64,000 nt of DNA from JACPYM01 sp963699175 (GTDB lineage Bacteria > Acidobacteriota > Blastocatellia > RBC074). A program made the translations under genes and the position numbers. Below are positions 33,914 to 41,746 of this stretch, one piece after another. The stretch covers positions 3,534,001 through 3,598,000 of the forward strand of contig OY969418.1 in the NCBI GenBank assembly GCA_963699175.1. Reading direction: 5' to 3'. How positions within the stretch are numbered: the first letter of the stretch is position 1; each line of letters starts with the position of its first letter. Under the pieces are notes generated by a model. The model was not told where the DNA came from and made no database searches. It was given only the letters and a program-made list of their open reading frames with translations.

Positions 33914-34053
33914 ACTTGAGCGCACAGCAAATTTTGCGAATCCCAAAGGGACGAAGGCACGTCTACGGTGAAGGGCTTTCGCCCCTTGTTTAGTGAGGCG
34001 CGGGGCTTTCTTTCTCGGAAGTTTCCCTGCATCATTGACAGGCAAGCTCTCTT
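33914..34053 (+). ncRNA. Putative structured 5' leader, element L copy B
   Basis: Uninterrupted copy of the element at 28122-28413. It has ACTTGAGCGCACAGCAAATT, GCGAATCCCAAAGGGACGAA, a CAC...GGTG core, TTCGCCCCTTG closing the outer stem, and CGGAAGTTTCCCTGCATCAT leading to CAAGCTCTC. The outer stem differs from copy A at several paired positions while keeping most pairing. It ends 45 nt before a small secreted-protein gene. Confidence 0.5.
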
Positions 34054-34098
34054 CCGACCGGAGGAGAAGATTCATCAACATCAAAAAGGAGACTTCCC

Positions 34099-34476
34099 AT
34101 GAAGTATCGAACTCTATTTCTTTCTGTCTGTTTCGCTCTGATTGCGGCCACCTTGGCCTGGGCGGCAGACGTGAGCGGCAAGTGGGTCGCGCAGGTTCCC
34201 GGACGAGATGGCACACCCCGTGAGACCACCTTCAACTTCAAGGTTGAAGGCAGCAAGCTGACCGGCACGATGTCGGGCCGGCAAGGCGACACGGCTATCT
34301 CCGACGGCAAAGTCGAAGGTGACACGATCTCATTCGTCGTCGTGCGACAAGGCCAAAACGGCGAGGTCAAAATCGCCTACAAAGGCAAAGTCAGCGGCGA
34401 CGAGATCAAGATTACCAGAGAAGGTGGCCCAGGTGGCGGGCAGGCGCAGGAGTTCGTAGCCAAGCGAGCCAAATAA
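34099..34476 (+). CDS. Small secreted beta-rich protein
   Basis: 125 aa; signal peptide (YRTLFLSVCFALIAATLAWA, cleavage after AWA). The mature part is a run of short strands (SGKWVAQVPG, TTFNFKVEGSKLTGTMSGRQ, ISDGKVEGDTISFVVVRQG, IAYKGKVSGDEIKITREG), typical of a small beta-barrel/lipocalin-like protein abundant in Acidobacteria. Function unknown. ATG 34099 follows AAAAAGGAGACTTCCC. A hairpin terminator follows. Confidence 0.75.
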   Translation: MKYRTLFLSVCFALIAATLAWAADVSGKWVAQVPGRDGTPRETTFNFKVEGSKLTGTMSGRQGDTAISDGKVEGDTISFVVVRQGQNGEVKIAYKGKVSGDEIKITREGGPGGGQAQEFVAKRAK

Positions 34477-34482
34477 CTTTTT

Positions 34483-34520
34483 GCAAGAGCCAGCCAAGCA
34501 AGCGGCTGGCTGGCTCTTGC
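34483..34520 (+). terminator. Hairpin after the small secreted-protein gene
   Basis: GCAAGAGCCAGCC at 34483-34495 pairs perfectly with 34508-34520 over a 12-nt loop, 7 nt after the stop. T-run only short, so rho-independence is uncertain. Confidence 0.5.
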
Positions 34521-34560
34521 CGTTTCCGCGTTTGAATAAAGCTAAGACTGTTGCCAGTTT

Positions 34561-34737
34561 TGCCGCGTAGCGGCAGTTGAATTTAGCCGTGGGTTTTCAA
34601 CCCACGGAGAGCGTGGTTTGACCTTCGCGTCGCGTCAGTGACGCCTGAATTCAAGCGTCGCTGACGCGACGCGAGGCCTTTCTGCCGCTTCCCGGCGTTG
34701 AAACGCCGGGCTAAATTCAGGTCGCCGCTACGCGGCT
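34561..34737. repeat. Nested composite palindromic element
   Basis: Four hairpins in tandem: TGCCGCGTAGCGGCA (34561-34575); CCGTGGG...CCCACGG (34587-34607); 19-bp arms CGCGTCGCGTCAGTGACGC (34626-34644 with 34655-34673, one mismatch); CCCGGCGTTGAAACGCCGGG (34691-34710). The outer ends also pair: GTTGAATTTAGCC with GGCTAAATTCAGG, and the first hairpin with CCGCTACGCGGC at about 34724-34737. It accounts for most of the 34477-34802 gap. Confidence 0.75.
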
Positions 34738-34802
34738 GCAACTAGCGCCGCAGCCTTACATTTTCATCGCTACCTGCGTTTGTAGCCGAAAGGATGACCA
34801 TC

Positions 34803-36041
34803 ATGCGACGAAGAGAATTTTTAGGCGCAGCCCTGTCCGGCAGTTCCACTTTGTTGATAGCCAAGCACACAGCCGCGCTTCAACTCGCTGCTCAAACAGA
34901 ACCGCCGCTTGAATGGATCGAGCCGGAAACAGGTCATCGCGTCATACGACTCTCGCGCGAGCCGGGCAGCGCCAGCCTCTACTTTCATCAAAACGCCTAC
35001 ACCGCAACGGGCGACAAGCTCGTCATCACTACGCCCAAAGGCATCTCCACCATTGAACTCAAGACCGGCAAGATCGAATTGATCGTCGAAGGCCGCGCGG
35101 GCAGCCTAATCGTCGGCAGGAAAACGCGCCAAGTTTTCTACATCAAAGACGGCGCGGTGATGACCACGCACCTCGACACCAAAGCTACACGCGAGATTGT
35201 CCGCAATACCGAACTGCGCACCGGCTCTGGCTTTGCCGTTAATGCTGACGAGACGCTGCTCGGCGGCAGCTTGGTCGAAGGCGGCCAGTTGAACAGTTTT
35301 CAACCGCCAACCAACACCACGCCAGGCGAACGGCTGGACAGTTACCCCGGCAAAGAGAACATGATGGAACGGCGCTTGGCCGCGCGGCTGCCAATGTCGC
35401 TCTACACGATCAACGTCAAGAGCGGCGAAGTAAAGCCCTTCCATCACTGCACCGACTGGCTCAATCACGTGCAATTCTCGCCGACCGATCCAGGACTGAT
35501 GATGTTTTGCCACGAAGGCCCGTGGCACAAAGTTGATCGCATCTGGACGATTCGCGTTGATGGTGGTGCTCCGCGCCTGATGCATAAGCGCACGATGGAC
35601 ATGGAAATCGCCGGGCACGAATTTTTCAGCGCCGACGGCAAGACCGTCTGGTACGACTTGCAGACGCCCAAGAGCAAAGAGTTTTGGCTGGCGGGTGTAG
35701 AACTCGCTACGGGCAAGCAGACGCGCTACCCAGTGCCGCGCCCCGAATGGTCGGTGCATTTCAACTGCGCGCCGAACGGCAAACTTTTCGCCGGTGACGG
35801 CGGCGGCCCATCGAGCGTCGCTGCGCCCGGCAACGGCCAGTGGATTTATCTGTTCACGCCGACGAATAGCAAACTGAAGACTGAGAAGCTGGTCAATCTG
35901 GCGAAGCACGATTACAAGCTGGAGCCGAACGTCACCTTCACGCCCGATATGAAATGGATTGTCTTTCGCTCGAATATGCACGGCCCAACACACGTTTATG
36001 CCGTCGAAGTGAAAGGCAAACGGCTCGCGCACGGGATTTAG
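34803..36041 (+). CDS. ogl: Oligogalacturonate lyase (PL22), Tat-exported
   Basis: 412 aa. ATG 34803 is chosen because GAAAGG sits 9 nt upstream and the protein then opens with a twin-arginine signal (RRREFLGAAL). It is a seven-bladed TolB-like propeller. The diagnostic PL22 stretch is WLNHVQFSPTDPGLMMFCHE then GPWHKVDRIWTIR, and further conserved sites are EIAGHEFFSADGKTVWYDLQ and PEWSVHFN. The His and Arg residues in these blocks are the metal- and substrate-binding positions of the family. It cleaves short, often 4,5-unsaturated, oligogalacturonides to the monomer stage. Periplasmic location, from the Tat signal, is less usual than cytoplasmic Ogl. Confidence 0.88.
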   Translation: MRRREFLGAALSGSSTLLIAKHTAALQLAAQTEPPLEWIEPETGHRVIRLSREPGSASLYFHQNAYTATGDKLVITTPKGISTIELKTGKIELIVEGRAGSLIVGRKTRQVFYIKDGAVMTTHLDTKATREIVRNTELRTGSGFAVNADETLLGGSLVEGGQLNSFQPPTNTTPGERLDSYPGKENMMERRLAARLPMSLYTINVKSGEVKPFHHCTDWLNHVQFSPTDPGLMMFCHEGPWHKVDRIWTIRVDGGAPRLMHKRTMDMEIAGHEFFSADGKTVWYDLQTPKSKEFWLAGVELATGKQTRYPVPRPEWSVHFNCAPNGKLFAGDGGGPSSVAAPGNGQWIYLFTPTNSKLKTEKLVNLAKHDYKLEPNVTFTPDMKWIVFRSNMHGPTHVYAVEVKGKRLAHGI

Positions 36042-36072
36042 CACTCCGATAAAAACTAAACGATCAAGGCGA

Positions 36073-36150
36073 GTGTTTAGAGTACAAGCTTTAGCTTGCT
36101 AGTGATGTGCATACAATCCACTAGCAAGCTAAAGCTTGTACTCTAAACAC
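36073..36150. repeat. Inverted repeat, 31-bp perfect arms
   Basis: GTGTTTAGAGTACAAGCTTT... at 36073-36103 and its exact complement at 36120-36150, loop 16 nt. Also contains AAGCTTTAGCTT internal symmetry. It lies between the PL22 and PL11 genes; MITE/REP-like. Confidence 0.9.
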
Positions 36151-36190
36151 CTGCTGAGTCGTGCTCGTCTCTTGATTCGATTGGCACGTT

Positions 36191-38095
36191 ATGCAGACTA
36201 CGCAGGCAAGGCACGCAAGCATAATTTTAATCACCCTAGCATTGGCTGTTGTTGTTATCTCACTCTTTGGCACAAATGCTGCTGAATTGCGGCAGATGGA
36301 ATGGCTGGGGCGCGGCCTAGTGGCTGTGAATCAAGGTGATGGCAAGGTCTTCGTAAGCTGGCGACTACTTGGCACTGACTCAGACAAAATCGCTTTCAAT
36401 CTTTATCGCGCAACTGCTGGCGGCAAACCAACCAAGTTAAATAGCCAACCAATCACTGACGCGACAAGCTTTGTTGATGCCCAAGCCGACTTGACGAAAG
36501 CCAATTCGTACTTCGTCCGGCCTATGCTCAATGGTCGCGAACAGGAGGCGAGTAAATTGTTCTCGCTGCCTGCCAATACCCCCGCGCGACAATACCTTTC
36601 GATCCCGCTGCAAACACCGCCCGCTTACATACCGAATGATGCGTCGGTCGGCGATCTGGATGGCGATGGTGAATACGAGATCGTGTTGCATCAAACAGGC
36701 CGGGGCCGCGACAACGCGCAAGTCGGGCTGACCGATCCGCCGATTCTGCAAGCTTACAAACTGGACGGCACGTTGCTGTGGACGATCAACCTCGGCAGGA
36801 ACATCCGCGAAGGCGCGCACTACACGCAGTTCATGGTCTACGACCTGGACGGCGACGGGCGCGCCGAAGTCGCGTGCAAAACCGCCGACGGCGTGGTTGA
36901 TGGCAAAGGCAAAGTAATCGGCGACGCGCAGGCCGATTGGGTCAGCAAAGACCCGGCAACGCTGGGCAAGATTTTGACCGGCCCGGAGTATTTTACGATC
37001 TTTGACGGATTGACGGGCGCGGCACTGGCGACGACAGATTACATCCCACTGCGCGGCGACCTCGGCGATTGGGGCGGTGCCGGTGGCAACGGCAAGAATG
37101 ACCACAACGGCAATCGTGCAGATCGTTTCCTAGCGGCTATTGCCTATCTCGACGGCGTTCGACCGAGCGTGGTGATGTGTCGCGGCTATTACGGAAGAAC
37201 TGTGCTGGCCGCCTGGGATTGGCACAATGGCAAGTTGACCTTGCGCTGGGTCTTCGATTCCGCCGAGCCGGAATGGGCTGCCTATTCGGGCCAAGGTAAT
37301 CACAACTTGAGCGTCGCAGATGTAGACGGTGACGGCAAAGACGAAATCATCTACGGCTCGATGTGCGTGGACGACAACGGCAAAGGGCTTTATTCGACAG
37401 GGCTGAGACACGGCGACGCACTGCACGTCAGCGACCTCGACCCAGCGCGTCCGGGGTTTGAAGTCTACGGCATCCACGAAATCGAAGAGGGCACCAAAGG
37501 CCCTGGCACCGCTTTGTATGATGCGCGCAGCGGCAAAATTCTGTGGACGAGCGATCAAGACAAAGATGTGGGCCGTGGCGTGGCCGCAGATATTGACCCG
37601 CGCTATCCGGGCGCAGAGATGTGGGGCGGCTCAGAAGGGTTGAAAAACTGCAAAGGCGAACGCATCGGCGCTGCTCCCCGTTCCGTCAACTTTGTTGTAT
37701 GGTGGGATGGCGACCTGTTGCGCGAACTGCTGGATCGCAACGTCATCTCCAAATGGGATGGGCAGACTGGCACGCTCAAACCGCTGCTCACGGCAGAAAG
37801 CTGCACGTCGAACAACGGCTCGAAAGCCACGCCAACTTTGAGCGCAGACATTCTGGGCGATTGGCGTGAAGAAGTAATCTGGCGCACGATGGACAACAAA
37901 GAGTTGCGTATCTACACGACGACGATCCCGACCGAGCACCGTTTTTATACGTTGATGCACGATCCGCAATACCGGCTGAGCATCGCCTGGCAAAACGTCG
38001 GATATAACCAGCCACCACATACCAGCTTTTATCTAGGCGAGGGAATGAAACAGCCGCCGCGCCCGGCGATTGCGTTGACGCCCGTGAAGAAGTAA
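36191..38095 (+). CDS. Rhamnogalacturonan lyase (PL11)
   Basis: 634 aa, signal/anchor near 10-30 (IILITLALAVVVISLFGTNA). PL11 features: MEWLGRGLVAVNQGDGKVFV at the start of the mature protein, Ca2+-binding loops DLDGDGEYEI, DLDGDGRAEV and DVDGDGKDEI, and the QTGRGRDNAQ, HYTQFMVYD and GSMCVDDNGKG blocks; propeller fold expected. It cleaves the alpha-1,4 bond between rhamnose and galacturonate in the RG-I backbone. Length is usual for the family. Same direction as the PL22 and GH106 genes. Confidence 0.9.
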   Translation: MQTTQARHASIILITLALAVVVISLFGTNAAELRQMEWLGRGLVAVNQGDGKVFVSWRLLGTDSDKIAFNLYRATAGGKPTKLNSQPITDATSFVDAQADLTKANSYFVRPMLNGREQEASKLFSLPANTPARQYLSIPLQTPPAYIPNDASVGDLDGDGEYEIVLHQTGRGRDNAQVGLTDPPILQAYKLDGTLLWTINLGRNIREGAHYTQFMVYDLDGDGRAEVACKTADGVVDGKGKVIGDAQADWVSKDPATLGKILTGPEYFTIFDGLTGAALATTDYIPLRGDLGDWGGAGGNGKNDHNGNRADRFLAAIAYLDGVRPSVVMCRGYYGRTVLAAWDWHNGKLTLRWVFDSAEPEWAAYSGQGNHNLSVADVDGDGKDEIIYGSMCVDDNGKGLYSTGLRHGDALHVSDLDPARPGFEVYGIHEIEEGTKGPGTALYDARSGKILWTSDQDKDVGRGVAADIDPRYPGAEMWGGSEGLKNCKGERIGAAPRSVNFVVWWDGDLLRELLDRNVISKWDGQTGTLKPLLTAESCTSNNGSKATPTLSADILGDWREEVIWRTMDNKELRIYTTTIPTEHRFYTLMHDPQYRLSIAWQNVGYNQPPHTSFYLGEGMKQPPRPAIALTPVKK

Positions 38096-38102
38096 CTACT
38101 CT

Positions 38103-38205
38103 CCTGGGAGCGCACGCGGCTCGCGTGCGAGCAATGGATTGTTCTCCTTCCGGCAACCGCGCTTACTTAATTCAACCCCGCACGCGAGCCGCGTGTGCTC
38201 CCAGG
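38103..38205. repeat. Inverted repeat family P2, copy 2
   Basis: Arms 38103-38129 and 38179-38205 (one mismatch, GTGT for GTGC). Same arms as 21203-21305, with an unrelated spacer. Confidence 0.9.
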
Positions 38206-38223
38206 TTCTATTCGAGGTGAATC

Positions 38224-41100
38224 GTGAAGACAAAGCATCGCAAATTTCTCTCACTTTGGTTGACCGTGTTATTGATACTCCTCGGCAGTATTTTTTCAGC
38301 CGACGCGCAACGCACTGCTGCGCTTGATTGGCCACTCATCACCAAACAGACCAAACCGTGGACGCGCTGGTGGTGGCTCGGCAGCATCGTCAATCAACGC
38401 GGCCTGACCGTCGAGATGGAGAAGTATGCGAAAGCCAACTTGGGCGGTCTGGAGCTGACACCGATCTACGGTGTCAAAGGTTACGAAGATCGTTTCATCA
38501 ACTACCTCTCGCCGCAATGGGTGGCGATGCTGGAACACACCTTGAAAGAGGCCGAGCGGCTGGGGCTGGGCGTAGACATGGCGACCGGCACCGGCTGGCC
38601 GTTCGGCGGGCCGCTGGTCGGCGAGGCCGATGCAAGCAAAAACTTCGTTTCCAAAACCTACACGCTCAAAGGCGGCGAACGGTTGAATGAATCAGTCAGC
38701 TTCGTGCAAAAACCTTTGGTGCGCGCGGTCAATCGCCGCGTCAGTATTGACGAATTGAAAGAACCGATCAGCGCCAATCCAAACTTGCAGGCGTTGGCGC
38801 TCGATCAAGTCCGTTTTGAAAAGCTGCTGCTGCTGCAGGCGCTGATGGCCTATTCAGACAAAGGCGAAACGATTGATCTAACCAGCAAAGTGAACAAAGA
38901 AGGCAAGCTCGATTGGACTGCGCCCGCAGGCAACTGGACGTTGTACGCGATCTTTCAAGGCATTCACGGCAAACAGGTCGAGCGCGCCGCGCCTGGCGGT
39001 GAGGGCAGCGTGATTGATCACTTCTCGGCGAACGCGTTGAAAAATTATCTGAGCCGATTCGATCAGGCGTTTGCCGGACACAATCTGAAAGCTCTGCGCG
39101 CCTTCTTCAACGACTCCTATGAAGTGGACGACGCCGACGGCCAATCGAATTGGACGCCGAATTTCCTAGCCGAATTTCAAACGCGACGCGGCTACGATCT
39201 GCGCCAGCAACTGCCCGCCTTGTTGGGCAAAGACAGCGCCGACAAAAACGCGCGCGTGTTGAGCGATTTCCGCGAAACCATCTCCGATCTGTTGCTCGAT
39301 CAATTCACCACTCCCTGGCAACGTTGGGCGGCGAGTCAGGGCAAGATCATCCGCAATCAGGCGCACGGCTCGCCAGCCAACATCCTTGACCTGTACGCCG
39401 CGAGCGACATTCCCGAAACCGAGGGGCAGGAGATTCTGCGGATGAAGTTTGCCACTTCCGCCGCGCACGTAACTGGCAAACCGCTGGCATCATCGGAATC
39501 GGCGACGTGGTTGAACGAGCACACGCTGACGACGCTGGCCGAGGTCAAGCAGGCCGTGGACAAATTCTTTCTCGGCGGCGTCAATCACATTTTCTATCAC
39601 GGCCTGGCCTTCTCGCCTGAAAGTGAGCCGTGGCCAGGCTTCCTTTTTTACGCTTCGGTCGAGTTTAGTCCGAGCAACCCGTTCTGGAACGATTTCGCTG
39701 AGGTCAATCGCTACGTCGCGCGCTGTCAATCGTTCTTGCAAGCAGGCAAGCCGGACAACGATGTACTGCTTTATTACCCGATCTACGATAGTTGGTCGCA
39801 GCCAGCGGCGCGCGGGATGTTGAATCATTACGGCGGCGGCATCGAAAGCGATCTGGGCTTGAACGATGGGCAAGCGTTGATTCAGGCGGGCTATTCCTTC
39901 GATTTGATTTCGGATCGACAGTTGGCGAACGTGCGGTTTGCAGGCAATGCCTTGCAAACGGGCGGCACGACTTACAAAGCCATCGTGTTGCCGGAAACAA
40001 AGCTGATCCCGGCGATGACCTTGGCCAAGCTGATTGAATTGGCACAGCAAGGCGCGACTGTGATTGTGCACAATGGTTTGCCAAAGGATGTGCCGGGATT
40101 AGGCAATCTGGACGCGCGGCGAACTACATTGCAGCAGCTTACGGCGCAACTTAAATTCGGCCCGGCGGATATGTCGGGGATTCATAGCGCCAAGCTCGGT
40201 CAAGGTCGCTTCCTGCTGGGCAACGAGCTGAGACAGCTGCTCGCCAATGCTGGCATCAAGCGCGAGACCCTGGTCGAACAGGGCTTACAGTTCGTGCGCC
40301 GCCGCGATGAACGCGGGCCGTATTACTTCATCACCAATCAAGAACAAAAGCCGTTCGCCGGATGGGTGGCATTGCCAACGAACGCGAAAGCGGCGGCCAT
40401 CTTCGACCCGATGCGTGAAGAGCGCGGCCTGGCTGCGTTGCGCGCATCGGCCAATGGCGGCAGCGAAGTCTATCTGCAACTTGCACCCGGCGAGTCGTGC
40501 ATTTTGAAGACGTTCAACACAACGGTCAGTGGCGCGCCGTTCGCTTACTTCACACCACAAGGCGCGGCACAACCGCTCACAGGCAAATGGTCGGTGCGCT
40601 TCGTCACAGGCGGCCCGGAATTGCCCGCGCCGGTTGAAACGAGCGAGTTGACTTCATGGACGAATTTCGCGGGCGAGGCGGTCAAGCGATTTTCCGGCAC
40701 GGCCAGCTACACGCTGACGTTTGCGCGACCGCAGGGACAAGCCGATGCGTGGCTGCTCGATCTGGGCCGCGTGGCCGAGAGCGCGCGGGTCAAGCTCAAC
40801 AGCAAAGAGTTGGGCGCGTTGCTCAGCGCGCCGTATCAAATCCGCTTGCCGAAAGAATTGCTGCGCGAGCAGAATACGTTGGAAGTCGCCGTTTCAAATT
40901 TGATGACCAATCGCATCATTGATCTGGATCGGCGCGGTGTGAATTGGAAGCGGTTCTACAACACCAATATGCCTGCGCGGCGGCGCGAGAATGCTGGGGC
41001 GGATGGCTTGTTTACAGCGGCGAGTTGGCAGCCACGCGAATCCGGGTTGATTGGGCCAGTGACGTTGATGCCGCTGGCGCACCGGCAAGCCAACCAGTAG
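38224..41100 (+). CDS. GH106-family alpha-L-rhamnosidase
   Basis: 958 aa; GTG start with GAGGTGA 6 nt upstream. Signal peptide (SLWLTVLLILLGSIFSADA). The family-typical opening is KPWTRWWWLGSIVNQRGLTV and GGLELTPIYGVKGYEDRF, followed by GLGVDMATGTGWPFGGP, an alpha/beta barrel, and C-terminal beta-sandwich modules (AWLLDLGRVAESARVKLNSK, GALLSAPYQI). Releases terminal rhamnose from RG-I oligosaccharides, complementing the PL11 lyase just upstream. No disrupted motif seen. Confidence 0.85.
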   Translation: MKTKHRKFLSLWLTVLLILLGSIFSADAQRTAALDWPLITKQTKPWTRWWWLGSIVNQRGLTVEMEKYAKANLGGLELTPIYGVKGYEDRFINYLSPQWVAMLEHTLKEAERLGLGVDMATGTGWPFGGPLVGEADASKNFVSKTYTLKGGERLNESVSFVQKPLVRAVNRRVSIDELKEPISANPNLQALALDQVRFEKLLLLQALMAYSDKGETIDLTSKVNKEGKLDWTAPAGNWTLYAIFQGIHGKQVERAAPGGEGSVIDHFSANALKNYLSRFDQAFAGHNLKALRAFFNDSYEVDDADGQSNWTPNFLAEFQTRRGYDLRQQLPALLGKDSADKNARVLSDFRETISDLLLDQFTTPWQRWAASQGKIIRNQAHGSPANILDLYAASDIPETEGQEILRMKFATSAAHVTGKPLASSESATWLNEHTLTTLAEVKQAVDKFFLGGVNHIFYHGLAFSPESEPWPGFLFYASVEFSPSNPFWNDFAEVNRYVARCQSFLQAGKPDNDVLLYYPIYDSWSQPAARGMLNHYGGGIESDLGLNDGQALIQAGYSFDLISDRQLANVRFAGNALQTGGTTYKAIVLPETKLIPAMTLAKLIELAQQGATVIVHNGLPKDVPGLGNLDARRTTLQQLTAQLKFGPADMSGIHSAKLGQGRFLLGNELRQLLANAGIKRETLVEQGLQFVRRRDERGPYYFITNQEQKPFAGWVALPTNAKAAAIFDPMREERGLAALRASANGGSEVYLQLAPGESCILKTFNTTVSGAPFAYFTPQGAAQPLTGKWSVRFVTGGPELPAPVETSELTSWTNFAGEAVKRFSGTASYTLTFARPQGQADAWLLDLGRVAESARVKLNSKELGALLSAPYQIRLPKELLREQNTLEVAVSNLMTNRIIDLDRRGVNWKRFYNTNMPARRRENAGADGLFTAASWQPRESGLIGPVTLMPLAHRQANQ

Positions 41101-41118
41101 TTGAGTGGCGATTTGACC

Positions 41119-41601
41119 ATGAAAAAGACACTTCGAGAAATCTTAAAAGCTGACGAAAAATCGCCGATTGCTGATGACGATCTGGACGGCGCTGTGTGGT
41201 TGGCTCTTTGCAAGAAGATCAGAACTCCAAATGATCTTCAGCGTTTCCCGTTTCCAGTCACTGTTTACTACGCGAGCCGACTGCTGCAGTGGGAAGTTGG
41301 TAACGGTGGCTTCGCGCAGGCCGCGTTTAACGTGCCTGAGTGGTTTGAGCTTGCTGCAGTTGGCTACCACTTCCTCGGCAAGACTGAAGCCGAGAGCATT
41401 ATCCTTGAAGTTAAACGACTGCTGCCTGAGAACGAAGAAGCCGTAAGGCAACTTCGCACCAGCGAAATCGAATGGGAGGATTATTTTGTTGATCACGATT
41501 TCTCCGTTTACGATGAGCGAGCCTATGCTTCTGATGAATGGGAGATAGATACGGAGCGGATCGCATACGTCCGGGCAAACCGCCAGGCCTTCATGATCTG
41601 A
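41119..41601 (+). CDS. DMP19/DUF4375-like protein
   Basis: 160 aa, acidic. The central WEVGNGGFAQAAFNVPEWFE resembles the NGG(F/I)xQ-x-F signature of DMP19-type (DUF4375) proteins; those are small cytoplasmic helical proteins of poorly known role. ATG 41119; a TTG at 41101, directly after the GH106 stop, would add six residues. Not obviously related to the pectin genes. Confidence 0.55.
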   Translation: MKKTLREILKADEKSPIADDDLDGAVWLALCKKIRTPNDLQRFPFPVTVYYASRLLQWEVGNGGFAQAAFNVPEWFELAAVGYHFLGKTEAESIILEVKRLLPENEEAVRQLRTSEIEWEDYFVDHDFSVYDERAYASDEWEIDTERIAYVRANRQAFMI

Positions 41602-41746
41602 CATAGCGCGCCGCCAATGCATGGCGTTAGGCAGCGGCACGCTTTAGGGTGTTGATTTTCTGAAACTCCCTCAGCAGCCATTCGTCTGTTATGAACACGG
41701 GAAGAAATAACCGGACGATTCAATGTAGTTTGATGAAGGAAATCCC

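Larger units (their letters stand above)
33618..34098 (+). other. Long intergenic region: inverted repeat and second leader element
   Basis: 481 nt without a gene. It holds the inverted repeat at 33722-33834 and element L copy B (33914-34053), then AAAAAGGAG before the ATG at 34099. Nothing else was recognised in 33618-33720. Confidence 0.6.

Noticed and set aside
35106..36044. Minus-strand open frame of 312 codons opposite the PL22 gene
   Set aside because: Shadow of a clear family gene; its residues show no family pattern.
41602..41660. Possible integron attC-like site (GGCGTTAGGCAGC) after the DMP19-like gene
   Set aside because: A GTTAGGC core is present but no matching inverse core and no long stem was found, and no integrase is in the window.
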